Below, one piece after another: positions 1 through 7,827 of a stretch of DNA of 24,517 nt. Position 1 is the stretch's first letter. Each line of letters begins with the position of its first letter. Source of the DNA: DAOUEX01 sp034430235 (GTDB lineage: Bacteria; Chloroflexota; Anaerolineae; UBA2200). The stretch lies in assembly GCA_964478075.1 (NCBI GenBank), contig CAYZGO010000038.1:1-24517 (forward strand), given 5' to 3'. Below the pieces are notes generated by a model. That model ran no database searches and was not told the origin of the DNA. It saw only the letters and a list, made by a program, of their open reading frames with translations. The translations under genes were made by a program, and so were the position numbers.

Positions 1-2
1 TA

Positions 3-125
3 ACCGCTGAAACCGGGGGCACTATCCTGGTAGACCCCGTTTTTCAACACCCTCTCAAGTTGACAGTGTGCGGTGTGCAAAGCAGGGACTACGCGGCTAT
101 CACCGCTTTCCAGGGGGAGGTCTAA
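3..125 (+). CDS. C-terminal fragment of an unidentified protein
   Basis: An open frame enters from the left edge of the window and stops at TAA 123-125, giving 40 residues (begins TAETGGTILVDPVF, ends ITAFQGEV). The composition is protein-like, with alternating hydrophobic residues as in beta strands. It is followed within 40 bp by a strong hairpin, and the next gene converges on it, which fits a real gene end. The product cannot be recognised from this fragment. Confidence 0.45.
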   Translation, partial: TAETGGTILVDPVFQHPLKLTVCGVQSRDYAAITAFQGEV

Positions 126-160
126 ACCTGCCCCTGGGGTCGAGCCAGCGCTCTGACGTA

Positions 161-182
161 GCCCGCACATTCATGTGCGGGC
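161..182. terminator. Hairpin between convergent gene ends
   Basis: A perfect 9-bp inverted repeat (gcccgcaca / tgtgcgggc) encloses a TTCA tetraloop. It lies between the stop of the partial plus-strand gene (125) and the stop of the minus-strand kinase (198). No clear T-run follows on either strand, so it is a plausible bidirectional terminator or mRNA-end stabiliser rather than a textbook intrinsic terminator. Confidence 0.45.
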
Positions 183-197
183 GGTATTCTCTGGCCC

Positions 198-3100
198 CTA
201 CGGGGGTGTATCCATCGCTGGCAGTTCCACGATGATGGTCAAGCCCTGGCCTGGACTGTCAGGGTATTGCTGCAGCGCCGGACACTCGGCCCAGATACGC
301 CCGTAGTGCTCCTGTACTATGCCGAAGCATACGGACAGGCCCAGGCCCGTGCTCTGTCCTGGGCGCCGTGTGGTGAAGAAGGGGTCAAAGATGCGGTCTA
401 TGATTTCTGGGGCAACTCCTGGTCCGTCGTCGCTGATTTCTACGCGCACCACGTTCCCCGTGCCCCATGCCTGATTGACGGACCTCAGGGTGAGGGTACC
501 GCCTTGATGCGCCTCGCTCATAGCCTGCTGCGCGTTGAGGATGATGTTGAAGAACACTTGCTGCAGGAGGCTGGCGTCCCCATCCATGAGCGGCAGGTCT
601 GTCGCCAACTGGCGTTTCACGGTGACGTTCGATGCTTGCAGGTCAAACTCGCACAGGGACAGCGTACTTTCCAGGACCTTATTGATGTCCGTCGGGCCGC
701 GTTGCCCGTGCTTGCGTTGCCCAAAAGCCACCAGGTCGCTCACCACGCGCTGACAACGCTGTGTGGCCTCCAGAAGGCGCTGCACATCGGCCTGTGCCTG
801 CTCCGGGAGATCCTGCTGCAGGAGCAGTTCAGCATATCCCTGCATGACTGCAAGAGGGTTGTTCAGTTCATGCGCAGCGCCGGCCACCATCTGCGCCAGT
901 CCTTGCAGTCGCTGGGAACGCAGCAGGTCGGTCTGTGTGCGCGCTAATTCCTCCATGCGCGCCTCAAGTTCCTCGTACAGCCGCGCCTTCTCCATGGCGA
1001 TGCTGGTATGCTGTGCCAAGGCCAGAGCCAGGTCTGCGTCGTGTTCAGTGAAGGGGTGGGGCTGGCGATAGCGGTTTAGGATGAGCAAACCCAGCACCTT
1101 CTCCTTCACAAGCAGGGGTAGGAGCAGGGAGGAGGTGACGCCCAGTTTGACCAGCGCACTGGGTAGGCGGAGGTCCTTGCTGGTGTCGGCGATAAACAAG
1201 GGACACTTGGTACGCACTACCTCAGCCGCCGCAGCATTTGCCGCCAAGGGCATGCGCTTCTGGGCTTGCATTTGTTCCTCGCTGAGTCGGGACGCAAACT
1301 GTGCACGCAGTTCGAGCTCGTCGCTGGCCGCGTGGTAGAGGTACAGGGTGACTGAGTCAGCACGGAGCAGATCGCCAGCCTGTCGTGCCACCGTGCTCAG
1401 CACAGCGTCCAGGCCGAGCGAGGAGGTCACCAATGTGGCCGTGTAGAGCAAGGCCGCCTGTTCGTCCACACTCTGGCGTGCCTCATCGTACAGGCGGGAG
1501 TGCATGATGGCCAGCGCGGACTGTTGGGCAAAGGCCGTCAGCAGTTCCACGTCCAGGTTATCCAGGCAAGCATCTGTAGCGTAGCGGCTCACAGTTATCG
1601 CGCCCAGGAGTTCTTTCTCCAGCATAATGGGTACACAGGCCATGCAGGACACGCCGTGCTCCTGCGCCAACTTTCGCCCCACGGCGGAGATTCGCAAGTC
1701 CTGCGCAGGGTCGGAGATCAGCACGGGCTGTCCGCCTTTCCAGGCAGTCACAGTTGAGCCGGGCGGCTCCAGGTCAAGCGGAAAGAATTCCTTTATATTC
1801 CCCGTGTCGCTGCCCAGCATGGGCCCTGCACTGGCCAGACGCACTAACTGGTGCGTCCGCTGATCCAGCAAACCCAGCCAACAACCATCATAGCCCAGGG
1901 AGTCAAGGAGGACGTGTACCATGCCCTGCAGGCGTTCGTGTAAGGACAATGGCCGCAGTGCATCACGCGTGGCCTGTTGCAGAGCTTTCAGCGCTGCTGC
2001 ACGCCGCTCCGCTTCTGCACGCAGTTGCTGCACCTCGGCTACACGCTCCGCCAGTTGCTGCGTGCGTTCCTCCACGCGTCGCTTCAACTTGGTGCCTGCG
2101 GCGCGCAGTGCCTTGTACAGCTGCTCGTTGCTCGTTCTCGCCAGCGCATACCGTGCGCCCTCTAGGACAGCCAGCACCGCTAAGCTGGCCAGCAACAGCA
2201 TTCCCTTGGCATCATCAAGAAGCAGGTTGAAATACCGCAGGGCGATAACAATCAGAGCCATGTGGAGCCCTGCCTGCAGGATCACGCCCAGTCCACTGAT
2301 AGCTCTCTTCATCCTGTGCTGAGTCTTGGCGGAGACAAGGTGCGCCTCTGCCCCGTACACAATGCAGAGCCCAGCCCACGCAATGTACCATCTGGCCAGC
2401 AGCCAGGCAGCTTCCACCCAAATCGGGATAACCTGCACACCGCGCTGTGTGAGATGGGCATAGGCTACATCGGCCACAATTGCTGCGCCAAAGCTCAGGC
2501 TCAATGAAGCTGTTGAGAGGAGAGCTATTGGCTGGCGCGCACGGGACAGCAGGGCAAAGAGGTTGACCGCCAGCACAATGTCGGCCAAGGGATAGAGCCA
2601 GGCGACGAGAGCAGCGGGGGACACGACGCCGGGCACGAAGAAGACGTGGATGACCACGAGGCTGATTGCAATTGTGGCGAATGCGACGTCCAAGGCCAGC
2701 TTCAGACGCGCCAGCCACGTCTGTGGTGCAACGGGATAACAGAGCAACCCGAGCAGGTACAGGGGATAAGAGAGGAGGCGCGGTACGTTAGCCACGGAAG
2801 GGGGTGGCAAGATGCCGCCTGCTGCCCAGGACTGACCAGCGCGCACTAGTGTGGCGCATAGCGCAGGCAGTGAGGCCAGGAAGAAGAAGCGCCAGGAACG
2901 GCGTATGATCGTGGGACGAGCGTGCTTCGCTGCCAGCGCTGCCATCACAGTGACCAGCAGTTGTGCGCCAAGGAGAGCGAAACTGCCCATCCAAAGGTGA
3001 TAGGCCTCTACGTCTCTTGACACCTTCGGGAGCCAGGAGGTTGCGCCTAACCAGCCGGGGAAGGCCAGCACAATGACGTGGAGAACAGTGCCGATGGTGA

Positions 3101-3224
3101 AGGCAGCGGCTGCGCCACGCAGAAGGCGGGTTGCCTTCCTTGTCGACTGGCTTTCTGCATCAACCGTGGGCAAACCAGCGTCCATACACGCCTCCGATAC
3201 CCAAGAGGTCCCAGTGTCCGACAT
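198..3224 (-). CDS. Membrane sensor histidine kinase, multi-TM plus two GAF domains
   Basis: This 1008-aa protein should autophosphorylate on His and pass phosphate to an unseen response regulator. Residues about 33-365 form many hydrophobic segments (roughly nine or ten membrane helices, an integral-membrane sensor). A charged coiled coil follows at about 370-415, then two GAF-like domains at about 425-580 and 590-745. The kinase core has the phosphoacceptor in AAHELNNPLA (H785), the N box NIILNAQQAM, G1 ISDDGPGV, F box FDPFFTTRRPG and G2 STGLGLSV, so every catalytic motif is intact. The start is the first ATG, just downstream of a good promoter. The ribosome-binding site is weak, and the Met at residue 14 is an alternative. 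It has no receiver domain and no adjacent regulator gene, so it is an orphan. Its kinase core differs from those of the two plus-strand kinases in the window. Confidence 0.93.
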   Translation of the reverse strand: MSDTGTSWVSEACMDAGLPTVDAESQSTRKATRLLRGAAAAFTIGTVLHVIVLAFPGWLGATSWLPKVSRDVEAYHLWMGSFALLGAQLLVTVMAALAAKHARPTIIRRSWRFFFLASLPALCATLVRAGQSWAAGGILPPPSVANVPRLLSYPLYLLGLLCYPVAPQTWLARLKLALDVAFATIAISLVVIHVFFVPGVVSPAALVAWLYPLADIVLAVNLFALLSRARQPIALLSTASLSLSFGAAIVADVAYAHLTQRGVQVIPIWVEAAWLLARWYIAWAGLCIVYGAEAHLVSAKTQHRMKRAISGLGVILQAGLHMALIVIALRYFNLLLDDAKGMLLLASLAVLAVLEGARYALARTSNEQLYKALRAAGTKLKRRVEERTQQLAERVAEVQQLRAEAERRAAALKALQQATRDALRPLSLHERLQGMVHVLLDSLGYDGCWLGLLDQRTHQLVRLASAGPMLGSDTGNIKEFFPLDLEPPGSTVTAWKGGQPVLISDPAQDLRISAVGRKLAQEHGVSCMACVPIMLEKELLGAITVSRYATDACLDNLDVELLTAFAQQSALAIMHSRLYDEARQSVDEQAALLYTATLVTSSLGLDAVLSTVARQAGDLLRADSVTLYLYHAASDELELRAQFASRLSEEQMQAQKRMPLAANAAAAEVVRTKCPLFIADTSKDLRLPSALVKLGVTSSLLLPLLVKEKVLGLLILNRYRQPHPFTEHDADLALALAQHTSIAMEKARLYEELEARMEELARTQTDLLRSQRLQGLAQMVAGAAHELNNPLAVMQGYAELLLQQDLPEQAQADVQRLLEATQRCQRVVSDLVAFGQRKHGQRGPTDINKVLESTLSLCEFDLQASNVTVKRQLATDLPLMDGDASLLQQVFFNIILNAQQAMSEAHQGGTLTLRSVNQAWGTGNVVRVEISDDGPGVAPEIIDRIFDPFFTTRRPGQSTGLGLSVCFGIVQEHYGRIWAECPALQQYPDSPGQGLTIIVELPAMDTPP

Positions 3225-3259
3225 CTTACGACCGAGAAAACGCCGACATGGCCACGCAC

Positions 3260-3288
3260 ATTATAACAGAAATACAATTTGAAATCAA
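3260..3288 (-). promoter_or_regulatory. Sigma70-type promoter of the membrane histidine kinase
   Basis: On the minus strand the sequence reads TTGATT (3288-3283), a 17-bp spacer, then a perfect TATAAT (3265-3260). The predicted transcription start is near 3252, about 28 nt before the kinase ATG at 3224. Hexamers, spacing and position all fit a housekeeping promoter. Confidence 0.75.
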
Positions 3289-3361
3289 GTACATCGGCGG
3301 CTTGATGCCAGCGAAACCGTCAAGATCGTACGAAGCGTTTTCTTGCGTTGGTCCTCGGTTT

Positions 3362-4843
3362 TTACCAGCTAATCCAACCTGACATGCATCCGGTGCAATC
3401 CAACAGGCCCAGGACAAAATCGCTCCCATAGTCCCAGATCAAAGCTTCGTCAGGCGGAGACGCACCCCACCAGCAGTAAGGAATAGCCAGGCTGGTGACC
3501 TGGTCCATGTAGGCGTTCCAGGTGTTTGAAAGGACGTTGCAGTGAGAGATCACAGGCGACGCCTCCAAGTACATTAACAACCCATAGGTGTTGTACTGAA
3601 AGGTGCAGGAGGAGACGTCTGTCGCGCTCATGGTCGCCAGCCCGTTCGTGCTCGTGAACACGTTGCAGTACCGCAGCACCGACTTCGACGCATCGTTGAT
3701 CCCACGCCCATAGTACACGTTGCAGTAGGTCATGGTCGCCGGTTGATCCCCGCGCAGGTGAATGTAGCTCCAGGAGCTCTTTGTCACCGCGCTCGTGTGT
3801 GTGAAGGTGATCGGCTCCGTGATCGTTCCCACGGCGTACAAGGTGCCCTGGATATCCACCTTGTAGTCGCCCAGCATCTCCACTGTCGTGCCGGCCGTGA
3901 TAGTCAAGGTGCTGTTGGTCGCCAGGCCTACGTTGCAGTTCACCCTCACTACCCCAGGACCCCACGTCGTATCGTCCATGATCGCCACTGGACACACCGG
4001 AGTCACCGTCGGAGTGCTGGTAGCCGTTGGAGTCGAGGTCGGCGTCGAGGTCGGCGTCGACGTAGGTGTCAGCGTGTTCGTCGCCGTCGCCGTCAAGGTG
4101 TTGGTCGCCGTGGGTGTCGACGTGTCCGTCGCCGTGCTCGTCGGCGTCGGGAGCTCGTACTCTATCACCAGCTTCGGATCGCTTGTCACGTCCGCCCACT
4201 CGCTCAGACGGATCAGTACGTGCTCGTTCGTGGATACCCCTGGCGCGCTGTTGTCCACGTCCTCTTTGCTCACCATCGTATACTTCGTGTCCCCTGTCTT
4301 GTTGATCCCACCGGTGGCTACTGCCATCGTGTAGTAGGTCCCCGACGTCCACCCATCCGCCGTGTCCCGCAGTGTGCCTTCCAAAGTCGCAGTCCCACCG
4401 TACGCACCATCATAGTTCGCTTCCTGGCTGTCACACAATGCCTCACTCCATGCGTAGCGGTACACCTGCACCAAGAAGTCAACGTCTGACTGGTCCGTGT
4501 GGGCACACACGTGCAGCACCGCCGACGAGATGATCGCATCGTCAGGCAGACCCGACGTGTCAAAATCCAGGAAAGGCCGCCTGCAGAAGTAGATACTCGC
4601 ACTGTGCTGTTGCCCAACGTAGGCATACGTCTCCTCACTGTAGCAACCCGTGCTCGTGCTCCGCGCCGTGCTGTACGTCGCGCTCGAACCCTGCACCCAC
4701 CCATCCGACGTCTCACCGTAAAACGTCTCAGGCGACGCCGCCACCCGCACCACGCCATCATTGCACGCAGAAAGGAGGAACACAACCCAAGCCACCAGCA
4801 AGCTCAGCACCACTACACATAGAAAAGCCCGTTTCCTAACCAT
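3362..4843 (-). CDS. Secreted lipoprotein: DNRLRE-like domain, T/P linker, beta-helix
   Basis: The ATG at 4843, preceded by a GGGGGTGGG-type ribosome-binding site, is preferred to a TTG seven codons upstream. It gives 493 aa. The N-terminus is a lipoprotein signal: MVRKR, a hydrophobic core, then the lipobox LSAC with C27 as lipidation site. Residues about 30-230 resemble the DNRLRE-type beta-sandwich of extracellular proteins (YAYVGQQHSASIYFCRRPF, then a W/Y-rich body ending LVIEYELP). Residues about 232-283 are an almost pure Thr/Pro/Ser/Ala linker encoded by degenerate gtcggcgtcgag-type repeats. Residues about 284-493 look like a right-handed parallel beta-helix (LTITAGTTVEML, GTLYAVGTITEPITFT, then short turns with N and C residues). 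It is probably displayed on the cell surface; its ligand is unknown. The T/P linker is typical of Chloroflexota secreted proteins. The domain names rest on pattern recognition only. Confidence 0.85.
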   Translation of the reverse strand: MVRKRAFLCVVVLSLLVAWVVFLLSACNDGVVRVAASPETFYGETSDGWVQGSSATYSTARSTSTGCYSEETYAYVGQQHSASIYFCRRPFLDFDTSGLPDDAIISSAVLHVCAHTDQSDVDFLVQVYRYAWSEALCDSQEANYDGAYGGTATLEGTLRDTADGWTSGTYYTMAVATGGINKTGDTKYTMVSKEDVDNSAPGVSTNEHVLIRLSEWADVTSDPKLVIEYELPTPTSTATDTSTPTATNTLTATATNTLTPTSTPTSTPTSTPTATSTPTVTPVCPVAIMDDTTWGPGVVRVNCNVGLATNSTLTITAGTTVEMLGDYKVDIQGTLYAVGTITEPITFTHTSAVTKSSWSYIHLRGDQPATMTYCNVYYGRGINDASKSVLRYCNVFTSTNGLATMSATDVSSCTFQYNTYGLLMYLEASPVISHCNVLSNTWNAYMDQVTSLAIPYCWWGASPPDEALIWDYGSDFVLGLLDCTGCMSGWISW

Positions 4844-4866
4844 ATCCCACCCCCAGGAGGTCAAAA

Positions 4867-5145
4867 ATGACCAAGATACGCCCCATCTTCGGCCAGCTTC
4901 TCATCCTTCACTGGGACGACGTCTGGCCAGACAGCATCTGGACCGCCATCCGCACCATCGCCACCCGAGCACGCTTCGAGATCCCCGACCAGATCCTCAC
5001 ACCTTCACAGCTCCGCCCCTGGCTCTGGTACAAGCCAGGGTACTACTGGTCACTCTACAACGGCCTGCAGAAGATCGGCTACACTCTCAACACTCTCCAG
5101 GAAGGCCACTGGAGGCCACCAACGCCACAGAAAGGAGCAACGTGA
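4867..5145 (+). CDS. Small hypothetical protein, first of a coupled pair
   Basis: This 92-aa protein starts at an ATG preceded by a strong AGGAGG six bases upstream. It begins MTKIRPIFGQLLILHWDDVW and is rich in Trp and Tyr (WLWYKPGYYWSLYNG). No family is recognised. It sits between two minus-strand genes: its start codon lies only 23 bp from the lipoprotein start, read divergently, so any promoter would have to lie inside the lipoprotein coding region. Its stop overlaps the GTG start of the next plus-strand gene (GTGA), which implies translational coupling. No competing minus-strand frame of comparable length covers this stretch. Confidence 0.6.
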   Translation: MTKIRPIFGQLLILHWDDVWPDSIWTAIRTIATRARFEIPDQILTPSQLRPWLWYKPGYYWSLYNGLQKIGYTLNTLQEGHWRPPTPQKGAT

Positions 5146-5360
5146 AACCACACGAAGTCAATCGCACCCTCTTAGAGTCCATGTCAGAGGAACAAGCCGA
5201 GCTCTTCAAGCTCCTAACCAAACTGGGCCACGATCCCCTGACCACCTTCTTCAACGTGCTCTACGTGCCACCTGGCGAGGTCGCCGGCTTCATCGAGCAC
5301 GCAAAGAAGCTCCTCGAGCAGCGCGCTCAGAACTTGCCCCGGTCCACCTCGTCAATGTAG
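5142..5360 (+). CDS. Small helical hypothetical protein, second of a coupled pair
   Basis: A GTG start at 5142 overlaps the previous stop (GTGA) and has an AAAGGAG ribosome-binding site, giving 72 aa. The sequence is mainly amphipathic helix (MSEEQAELFKLLTKLGHD, then FIEHAKKLLEQRAQ). No family is recognised. Its last 34 bp overlap the 3' end of the minus-strand terminase gene tail to tail, an overlap typical of compact phage-like DNA. A downstream ATG (14 codons in) is an alternative start, but the coupled GTG has the better signal. Confidence 0.55.
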   Translation: MKPHEVNRTLLESMSEEQAELFKLLTKLGHDPLTTFFNVLYVPPGEVAGFIEHAKKLLEQRAQNLPRSTSSM

Positions 5361-6838
5361 TCACTGGCCGGCACGATCTCGCCTTCTATCTCTGTCACCC
5401 ACTCAACTTTGTCCAGGAGGGCCACCAGAGCACCGGAGATGATCAGATCGTCGTGTACTGTCGGGTCCGCTACGCCCCACCTCATTCGCTTGCCAGGACC
5501 CGGCAGTACCTCAAACTCGCACTCTGCAACTTCGCGCCAAAACTGGCGCGTGTCAGGCGCTCCATCGTCTGCATAGTCTCTGTAGCGCCCCGTCTCTACT
5601 ACAGCCAGGAAATCCCACCCAAGGTCACTCTTGCTCGCCATCGTGAAGTCGAAAGGTATCACCAGCCCGGGCGGATCGTCTTTCACATTCCCTAGCCGCT
5701 TGGCCAGGAAGCCGGCCAGACCAGCACCTACCCCTGTAGCATCGATGACCAGGTACGACACGCTCCACGTGGCCGCCAGGTCCAGCAGCACAGAGTACAG
5801 GTCCGAGTGCTTCTTGCCTGTCCACCACCAGCGGTTGATCACCCGATATCGGGGAAAGCCCAACAGCGGGTCATCGAGGCCCTCCAGATCTACCTCCACC
5901 ATGGTCACCGCCGTGCTGTCTTTGCGCGGGTTCGCGTCTCGGAGTTCCTCGCCTTCCAGGGTCTCATCTTCGCCAGCCACGTCTACCAGCATTGCGTACA
6001 CTACTCCTGGCTGTGGTTCGCGCGCCCGAGGGTGCGTGCCCTTCATCAGCGCCACCCGCTCAGCAGTAAAGAGCCGGCCAGCTTCGTCTATCTCCTCCAG
6101 CCTGTACTGTGTCTTGATGATCGGATGGTTCACCCCTAGCCGCAGCATCTCTTTCTTCACGTACACACCGTAGCTCGGCACCTCCTCAGCTACCCGCTCC
6201 CACGGCACCACAAACACCCGCTGCACCCCGTCTAGAGCCTCCTCCTGCCGCAGAGCTCTCATTACCCTGGCCAGCAGCGTCCTGGAGGTCCAGATTGTGC
6301 CGTAGAACACGGTCGTGACGTTGGTCGCAGCGCCCATCGGTGCAAAATCCTTGTTCCACTTGTCCACGTCCACGTCCTGCGCTTCGTCGCACTCCAGCAG
6401 CACATTGGCCGTAGCCCCAACTACGTTGGCCGAGATATGAGCAGAGAAGAAGAAGCACCGGCAGCGGCCCAGCCGCACTATGTACCCTTCATCCCCCTTC
6501 AGAAACTCCCTATTCCAGGGGTTGTCCAGGCAGTCACGCAGCCGCATCTTGCTGTTGATCGTCTGAGGCTTGTACGTAGGCGACGCCTTCACGATCGAGG
6601 ATCCCCGCACTTGCTGGTACAGGTTCATCAGGTAGGCTTCCAACTGACCGCTGAGCTCGTTCTTGCCCGCCTGCCGTGACATGACCACCGCAAAGGTCAT
6701 GCCCTTGCCCTCGATCACGCTCTCTACGATCGCACGTGCAGGCTCGAGCTGGTACCCCCGTAGCTCGCGCCTAATAACGATCTTCGAGAACAGCCGGACG
6801 TCGCTGAGGAATGACTTGATGACTTGTACGAGATTCAA
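5327..6838 (-). CDS. Phage terminase large subunit (DNA-packaging ATPase/nuclease)
   Basis: This 503-aa protein has both terminase halves. The ATPase half has a Walker A variant SRQAGKNE (54-61), Walker B LLECDEAQ (147-154) and a coupling-motif region TTVFYGTIW (175-183). The RNase H-fold nuclease half has the three expected acidic positions: VDVAGED (D286), VIDATGVG (D366) and HDDLI (D463/D464). Terminases translocate DNA into a prohead and cut it, so the enzyme looks functional. The start is TTG at 6838 with GGTGGGTG upstream; a stop eight codons before it excludes an upstream in-frame start. No small terminase, portal, protease or capsid gene adjoins it. The gene ends the minus-strand operon and overlaps a small plus-strand gene. 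Confidence 0.85.
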   Translation of the reverse strand: MNLVQVIKSFLSDVRLFSKIVIRRELRGYQLEPARAIVESVIEGKGMTFAVVMSRQAGKNELSGQLEAYLMNLYQQVRGSSIVKASPTYKPQTINSKMRLRDCLDNPWNREFLKGDEGYIVRLGRCRCFFFSAHISANVVGATANVLLECDEAQDVDVDKWNKDFAPMGAATNVTTVFYGTIWTSRTLLARVMRALRQEEALDGVQRVFVVPWERVAEEVPSYGVYVKKEMLRLGVNHPIIKTQYRLEEIDEAGRLFTAERVALMKGTHPRAREPQPGVVYAMLVDVAGEDETLEGEELRDANPRKDSTAVTMVEVDLEGLDDPLLGFPRYRVINRWWWTGKKHSDLYSVLLDLAATWSVSYLVIDATGVGAGLAGFLAKRLGNVKDDPPGLVIPFDFTMASKSDLGWDFLAVVETGRYRDYADDGAPDTRQFWREVAECEFEVLPGPGKRMRWGVADPTVHDDLIISGALVALLDKVEWVTEIEGEIVPASDYIDEVDRGKF

Positions 6839-6914
6839 TGAACACCCACCAGAAACGCGCTACCAGGAACACTACCCGATACACAAACGCCAGCATACCC
6901 CCCTCCCCCATCCG

Positions 6915-6950
6915 GTCAATCCTGTCAATCTTGTCAATCTTCTCAGTCTT
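6915..6950. repeat. Four tandem 9-bp repeats between baseplate-like gene and terminase
   Basis: Units gtcaatcct, gtcaatctt, gtcaatctt and ctcagtctt follow one another directly. They lie in the short gap between the stop of the OB-fold gene (6955) and the terminase start (6838). On the minus strand one frame would read as a K/R-I-D repeat, but no convincing gene uses it. It is probably a microsatellite-like spacer. Confidence 0.6.
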
Positions 6951-6954
6951 CTCC

Positions 6955-7263
6955 CTACACCAGGTCATCCGTCTCAATCCTGGGCCCATCCCGCAGCAGC
7001 CCTCGATGCTTGTGCCCGATCACAGGATCAAACGCAGGATCCTCACCTGGCCGGCCACCGAACAGAGCCACAACCACGCCGTCAGTGGGGTTCAGCTCGT
7101 CCTGGAAGACCACCAGGCACCTTGTACCGTCCACTACCAGGTCCTCACGGAGGTGAAACGCTACCGGCACGCCCTCGATCTGCGTGCTCTGATACCCCGT
7201 GATCTCCACGTCAGCCAGGTACGTCGCCTTGTCAAACGCCCTGATCACTCCCAACCGTAGCAA
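6955..7263 (-). CDS. Baseplate/spike-like OB-fold protein, phage-derived
   Basis: This 102-aa protein begins MLRLGVIRAFDKATYLADVE and contains VPVAFHLREDLVVDGTRC and LVVFQDELNPTDGVVVALFG. The pattern (short beta strands, a pore-like VPV motif, then a basic G-x-R-C-L-V-V-F strand and N-P-x-D) resembles OB-fold domains of gpV/gp45-type phage baseplate proteins and small proteins found next to phage tail genes. The match is by pattern and is tentative. The start is TTG at 7263 behind a G-rich ribosome-binding region. It lies in the minus operon between the tail-like genes and the terminase, which supports a structural phage role. Confidence 0.6.
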   Translation of the reverse strand: MLRLGVIRAFDKATYLADVEITGYQSTQIEGVPVAFHLREDLVVDGTRCLVVFQDELNPTDGVVVALFGGRPGEDPAFDPVIGHKHRGLLRDGPRIETDDLV

Positions 7264-7358
7264 CCCCTCGCCCCCCTACAATTGACCTGTTATACACCTT
7301 CACACCGCTCCTACAGCCCCGCTAAGACACCCTTTTTGCAGGACAGGTACCCTAACCC

Positions 7359-7526
7359 TCACGCAGACACGTTTCGCCGGCCAGGGGGAAGGGGGGGCAC
7401 ATCCCCCCCAAAACTACACCCCCCTTGGGATGTAAAATAGATCTCCACACCAAGCCAGTTCTCCGTCCGGCGGCCCTTCAGAGGCTCACGCTTGCGCGGG
7501 ATACAGAATCTCACAGCAAACCTCAC
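7359..7526 (-). CDS. Small basic ORF between membrane protein and OB-fold gene
   Basis: Reading the minus strand from a GTG at 7526 (preceded by AGGAAAAA) gives 55 aa ending at TGA 7361-7359. The peptide contains VRFAVRFCIPRKREPL and RTENWLGVEIYFTSQG, which look like genuine protein (basic strand pairs, an N-W-L-G turn) rather than random translation. The frame is the same as that of the upstream small membrane protein and is separated from it by one TGA plus 13 sense codons. It could therefore be a separate coupled gene or the broken end of a longer protein. The final third crosses a G7/C7 hairpin. No family is recognised. Confidence 0.4.
   Translation of the reverse strand: MRFAVRFCIPRKREPLKGRRTENWLGVEIYFTSQGGCSFGGDVPPLPPGRRNVSA
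7391..7409. repeat. G7/C7 inverted repeat
   Basis: Seven G, the loop cacat, then seven C form a strong hairpin. A further gggggaa lies just before it. There is no adjoining T-run on the minus strand, so it is not a clear terminator, but it could stall polymerase or protect mRNA inside the minus operon. Homopolymers of this kind are also prone to sequencing error, which matters for the small ORF crossing it. Confidence 0.5.
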
Positions 7527-7565
7527 TTTTTCCTGCTGGCCACTACCAAAATCTTCAACTCGACT

Positions 7566-7826
7566 TCAATCTTCTGATGCGGTCGCCCTCAGAATAGTGA
7601 GCTCAGGATCAAGATTCTTCACTTTCTCTTCCAGCCCCACCACCCTACCCTGCAGCTCCCACACTTCCCGCGCCGTCAGCCAGGGGTGCCAATAGCCGTA
7701 CTCGTCAGAAAACCCACTGCTGCCACCCCTGCTAAACACGCGCCACAGGAACCACACTGTGCCCGAGCCAAAGAACAGTATCGCCGACACCAAAAAGCCG
7801 GCCATCAGCACATCCAGCTTCACCAC
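7566..7826 (-). CDS. Small single-span membrane protein with coiled-coil tail
   Basis: The preferred start is GTG at 7826, one base after the stop of the tail-like gene and about nine bases after GGAGG, giving 86 aa. It has one N-terminal membrane helix (LMAGFLVSAILFFGSGTVWF), a short W/Y-rich section (YGYWHPWLTAREVW) and a heptad-like C-terminal coil (ELQGRVVGLEEKVKNL). The size, single span and position in a phage-like operon would suit a holin/spanin-like or membrane-anchor role, but nothing diagnostic is present. Translation is probably coupled to the upstream 720-aa gene. Confidence 0.6.
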   Translation of the reverse strand: MVKLDVLMAGFLVSAILFFGSGTVWFLWRVFSRGGSSGFSDEYGYWHPWLTAREVWELQGRVVGLEEKVKNLDPELTILRATASED

Positions 7827-7827
7827 A

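Noticed and set aside
3743..4489. 248-aa plus-strand ORF opposite the lipoprotein gene
   Set aside because: It is Arg/His/Val-rich translation of the complement of the T/P linker repeats, with no start signal.
6771..6989. Minus-strand 72-aa ORF with a possible membrane helix (LAFVYRVVFLVARFWWVF) between OB-fold gene and terminase
   Set aside because: It runs through the 9-bp microsatellite, overlaps both neighbours in another frame and has no supporting motif. A 46-aa version from an internal Met remains possible but unsupported.
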